Positions 40,369 through 42,396 of a stretch of DNA of 42,396 nucleotides are shown here, piece by piece. The notes under the pieces are model-generated. The model was not told where the DNA came from. It ran no database searches and worked only from the letters and a program-made list of their open reading frames with translations. This DNA comes from CAZEFK01 sp964511405. GTDB lineage: Bacteria; Pseudomonadota; Alphaproteobacteria; Elsterales; Elsteraceae. Numbering within the stretch: the first letter of the stretch is position 1; every line of letters begins with the position of its first letter. The stretch lies in assembly GCA_964511405.1 (NCBI GenBank), contig CAZEFK010000033.1, forward strand, positions 1 through 42,396. Direction: 5' to 3'. Made by a program: the position numbers and the translations under genes.

Positions 40369-41050
40369 CGACGAGCGCTCCCGCCAGGCTGCCGGCCAAT
40401 CCGCCCACGATCACCGGCCACAGCCCCGGCAGGACGGCCATGGCCCCAGCGGCGCCGACCGCCGCCACCAGCATCGGCACGAGGTCATTCCGACTTCGAA
40501 ACAATCCCGCAGCCAGAGCAACGAAGACCGCGGTCCCGACCATGTCGAGGCCAAGCCGGCGGGGGTCGTCGACGATGGCGCCGGCCCGGTATCCCAGCGC
40601 CGTGGCGCTGAGCCATACGACGAACAGCCCCAGCCCGCCGCCCAGCAGGAACCCGGCGTCGCGCCCGCCGCGGCCGATTTCGGCGATGGCCAAGGCCCAG
40701 TTCTCGTCGGCGATGAAGAACACCGCGACCGCGGCGCGCAGCCGCCCGATCCGCGCCAGCCAGGGCCGGAGCGACGCGATCAGCACGACATAGCGCAGGT
40801 TGATGATGAACACCGCCAGCGCCAGGGCGGCGACGTCGGGCGGCCAGGTCCAGAGCTGCAGTGCCAGCATCTGGCTGGCGCCGGCGAACACCAGCCCGCT
40901 CATGCCGACCGCCTGCAGCAGCCCGAGCCCGGTCGCCGCCGCCAGCGCACCGAACAGGGTGCCGAACACGCCGACGCCGGCCAGGATCGGGACCACGGCC
41001 CGGGCTCCTGCGGTCAATCCCGCCCTGCCAAAGGTCACGGCCTGCGCCAT
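40355..41050 (-). CDS. azlC: AzlC-family branched-chain amino acid exporter
   Basis: 231 residues with about seven membrane segments. Family blocks are 'GVFGTLFGALAAATGLGLLQ', 'GLVFAGASQMLALQLW' and 'FIINLRYVVLIASLRPWL', plus 'FFIADENWALAIAE'. With AzlD it forms an exporter of branched-chain amino acids or analogues. The ATG at 41050 with a GGGGGA site is preferred to a TTG at 41068. Probably controlled by the upstream AraC gene. Confidence 0.88.
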   Translation of the reverse strand: MAQAVTFGRAGLTAGARAVVPILAGVGVFGTLFGALAAATGLGLLQAVGMSGLVFAGASQMLALQLWTWPPDVAALALAVFIINLRYVVLIASLRPWLARIGRLRAAVAVFFIADENWALAIAEIGRGGRDAGFLLGGGLGLFVVWLSATALGYRAGAIVDDPRRLGLDMVGTAVFVALAAGLFRSRNDLVPMLVAAVGAAGAMAVLPGLWPVIVGGLAGSLAGALVDVRR

Positions 41051-41062
41051 TCCATCCCCCCG

Positions 41063-41089
41063 AAACAAGAAAGCTCAAAACAAGAAAGC
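41063..41089. repeat. 12-bp direct repeat before azlC
   Basis: AAACAAGAAAGC occurs at 41063-41074 and again at 41078-41089 (15-bp period), immediately upstream of azlC in its leader or promoter. It is followed by the palindrome GCGAATTCGC. It may be an operator or a slippage product. Confidence 0.35.
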
Positions 41090-41185
41090 GAATTCGCATT
41101 CGCGTTTTGCCGGATTGCGGCGGCCGGGTCAATCGGTCGCGCATCCAGCCTCGGGAAAAATCTACGGCCGGTCGGCCGCGGGCGG

Positions 41186-41203
41186 CTTGAACGTCCTTGC
41201 GGT
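41186..41203 (-). promoter_or_regulatory. Candidate AraC binding site upstream of azlC
   Basis: On the minus strand ACCGCAAGGACGTTCAAG. It matches the site at 42081-42098 at 16 of 18 positions and in the same orientation. It overlaps the stop codon of the AraC gene and lies about 135 bp before azlC. Confidence 0.45.
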
Positions 41204-42048
41204 CATGAGGCCAGGCGGGTGGCGCGGAACTGGCCGGGGCTGACGCCGCGATGGCGCTTGAAGGCCCGCGTGAAATGGCTCTGGTCCGCGAAGCCGCAGG
41301 CGGCGGCGGTGGCGGCCAGGCCCTCGCCCGCGGCCAGGCGGCGCTCGGCCTCGGCCAGGCGCAGCCCGGTCTGGTAGGCATGGGGCGGCATGCCGAAGCT
41401 GGCCCGGAAGCAGCGCAGGAAATGATAGGGGCTGAGCCCGGCGGCATCTGCCAGCGCGGCCAACGGCACCGCCTGGTCGAACTGCGCATGCAGCAGGTCG
41501 CGGGCGCGGCGCAGGCCGACCGGCGGTGCCGGCGGCCCGGCCGGTGCGGCGGCCGGCGCGGCGTGACGCCGGATCAGCCAGGCCAAGGTCTCCAGCAGCA
41601 GGCTTTCGCGCGCCAGCGGCGTCGGCCCGGCCAGCGCCGATTGCAGAACCGCGGCGCGGGCATAAAGCTCGGGGTCGGCCAGCACCGGTTCGCGGAAATA
41701 GGGCAGTGCGCCGGTCCCGAAGCCAGCCGCCACCGCGGCCTGGGCGACCACGTCAGGCTCGATATAGGCGATCCGGTAGTGCCAGCCGGGCCCGTCGCCC
41801 GGATGGCCGTCATGGACCTCGTCCGGCATCAGGATCGCGACCTGGCCGCGCCCGACCAGCCGGTCGGCGCCGCGATACCAGAACACTTCCTGGCCAGCAT
41901 CGATCGTTCCGAAGACGTAACGAGGATGGCGATGGCGGTTGTAGCGATGGTCGCGGAAGCGGGCATGCAGCACCTCGGTGCCGCCACCCTCCGGGACCGT
42001 CCAGAACCGCGCCTCGGCCGCGCGCCCCCCCTCCGGCAAGTCGTCCAT
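41203..42048 (-). CDS. AraC-family regulator of azlCD
   Basis: 281 residues. An N-terminal cupin-like arm ('RDHRYNRHRHPRYVFGTIDA', 'ILMPDEVHDGHPGDGPGWHY') senses a ligand, and two C-terminal helix-turn-helix motifs bind DNA ('PLAALADAAGLSPYHFLRCF' and 'GLAATAAACGFADQSHFTRA', ending 'FKRHRGVSPGQFR'). The same-strand azlCD 150 bp downstream and a shared 18-bp sequence before both suggest it controls them and itself. The ligand may be an exported amino acid (inference). Confidence 0.88.
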   Translation of the reverse strand: MDDLPEGGRAAEARFWTVPEGGGTEVLHARFRDHRYNRHRHPRYVFGTIDAGQEVFWYRGADRLVGRGQVAILMPDEVHDGHPGDGPGWHYRIAYIEPDVVAQAAVAAGFGTGALPYFREPVLADPELYARAAVLQSALAGPTPLARESLLLETLAWLIRRHAAPAAAPAGPPAPPVGLRRARDLLHAQFDQAVPLAALADAAGLSPYHFLRCFRASFGMPPHAYQTGLRLAEAERRLAAGEGLAATAAACGFADQSHFTRAFKRHRGVSPGQFRATRLAS

Positions 42049-42080
42049 GGCCCCAGCCTAGCAAAGCCGCCGGCCGGGGC

Positions 42081-42098
42081 CTTGAACGATCTTGCGGT
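42081..42098 (-). promoter_or_regulatory. Candidate AraC binding site upstream of the AraC gene
   Basis: On the minus strand ACCGCAAGATCGTTCAAG, 33 bp before the AraC ATG and overlapping the prfB stop codon. A TAGGCT about 20 bp further downstream could be the -10. It matches the site at 41186-41203 at 16 of 18 positions. Confidence 0.45.
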
Positions 42099-42396
42099 TA
42101 CGTGCCCGCCTGCTCCGACGCGGCGCCGACCCGCTGGGCGAGCGCCGCCTCCAGGAAGCTGTCGATGTCGCCGTCCAGCACGCCGCCGCTGTTGCCGATC
42201 TCGACGCCGGTGCGCAGGTCCTTGACCATCTGGTAGGGCTGCAGGACGTAGGAACGGATCTGGTGGCCCCAGCCGATGTCGGTCTTGCTGGCGTTGACGG
42301 CGTTCACCTTCTCCTCGCGCAGCTGCAGCTCGCGCTCATAGAGCCGGGCCTTCAGCATCTGCATGGCCGTGGCGCGGTTGCGATGCTGCGAGCGGT
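42098..42396 (-). CDS. prfB: Peptide chain release factor 2, C-terminal end (partial)
   Basis: The frame is open to the window edge; 98 residues of the C-terminus are present. 'SQHRNRATAMQMLKARLYER', 'ASKTDIGWGHQIRSYVLQPY', 'QMVKDLRTGVEIGNSGGVLD' and 'GDIDSFLEAAL' are the RF2 end. RF2 terminates translation at UGA and UAA. The GGQ domain and any programmed frameshift site lie outside the window. Confidence 0.95.
   Translation of the reverse strand, partial: RSQHRNRATAMQMLKARLYERELQLREEKVNAVNASKTDIGWGHQIRSYVLQPYQMVKDLRTGVEIGNSGGVLDGDIDSFLEAALAQRVGAASEQAGT

Overview
The window is about 42 kb of very GC-rich DNA with the gene content of an alphaproteobacterium, most likely a Rhodospirillales-type one. 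Pointers are a complete iscR-isc-hsc iron-sulfur locus followed by a COG2945-type hydrolase, a DivK-like regulator beside a hybrid kinase, an AraC-type PobR next to pobA, a DUF455 ferritin-like gene, GlnE, and two matches to the alphaproteobacterial general stress (EcfG) promoter. Assignment to an order is inference; no rRNA is present.

Layout. 1-5.4 kb: end of a glycine-zipper gene, a SYLF protein, a lone receiver, a Tet-type MFS exporter convergent with a CBS/phasin-like fusion, an AT-rich patch, and a BMP-family binding protein. 5.7-11.5 kb: a tightly overlapping signalling operon (hybrid kinase with two receivers, DivK-like receiver, HisKA-REC-PAS-GGDEF-EAL protein, GNAT acetyltransferase). 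11.5-14.1 kb: a 273-bp nested palindrome that supplies the last codons of pobR, then pobR and divergent pobA. 14.1-16.7 kb: stress and regulatory genes (PAS_5, small lipoprotein, two sister orphan receivers, HdeD), two of them with EcfG-type promoters. 16.7-18.05 kb: a decaying patch (Spy/CpxP-like and TetR remnants, a frameshifted methyltransferase, a membrane gene shifted by a 13-bp duplication). 18.09-18.66 kb: BrnTA toxin-antitoxin. 18.87-20.1 kb: tRNA-CAT and mnmA. 20.1-21.8 kb: TPR glycosyltransferase-like protein. 21.8-28.6 kb: iscR, two cysteine desulfurases, iscU, iscA, hscB, hscA, fdx and iscX, all leftward. 29-37.3 kb: hydrolase, AsmA/YhdP-like protein, and the operon glnE-bcp-DUF455. 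37.3-40.06 kb: a toxin-antitoxin accretion zone. 40.06-42.4 kb: AzlD/AzlC transporter with its AraC regulator, and the 3' end of prfB.

The most unusual part is 37.3-40.06 kb. A FitA-type antitoxin is followed not by FitB but by an ORF that begins with FitB's first residues and continues as a NYN (PIN-like) nuclease with a possible LOTUS-like tail. A MazE-like/Doc pair follows, in which doc carries an in-frame 60-nt palindromic insertion. A DUF433 antitoxin comes next, with only a 16-codon stub of its toxin. An 11-bp sequence (CACAAGGTGAC) marks the FitB/NYN joint, the end of the NYN gene and the end of doc, which suggests modules joined or exchanged at short repeats. A second strong signal is the 273-bp three-stem palindrome at the 3' end of pobR. 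Functional assignments rest on motif recognition by eye; no searches were run.
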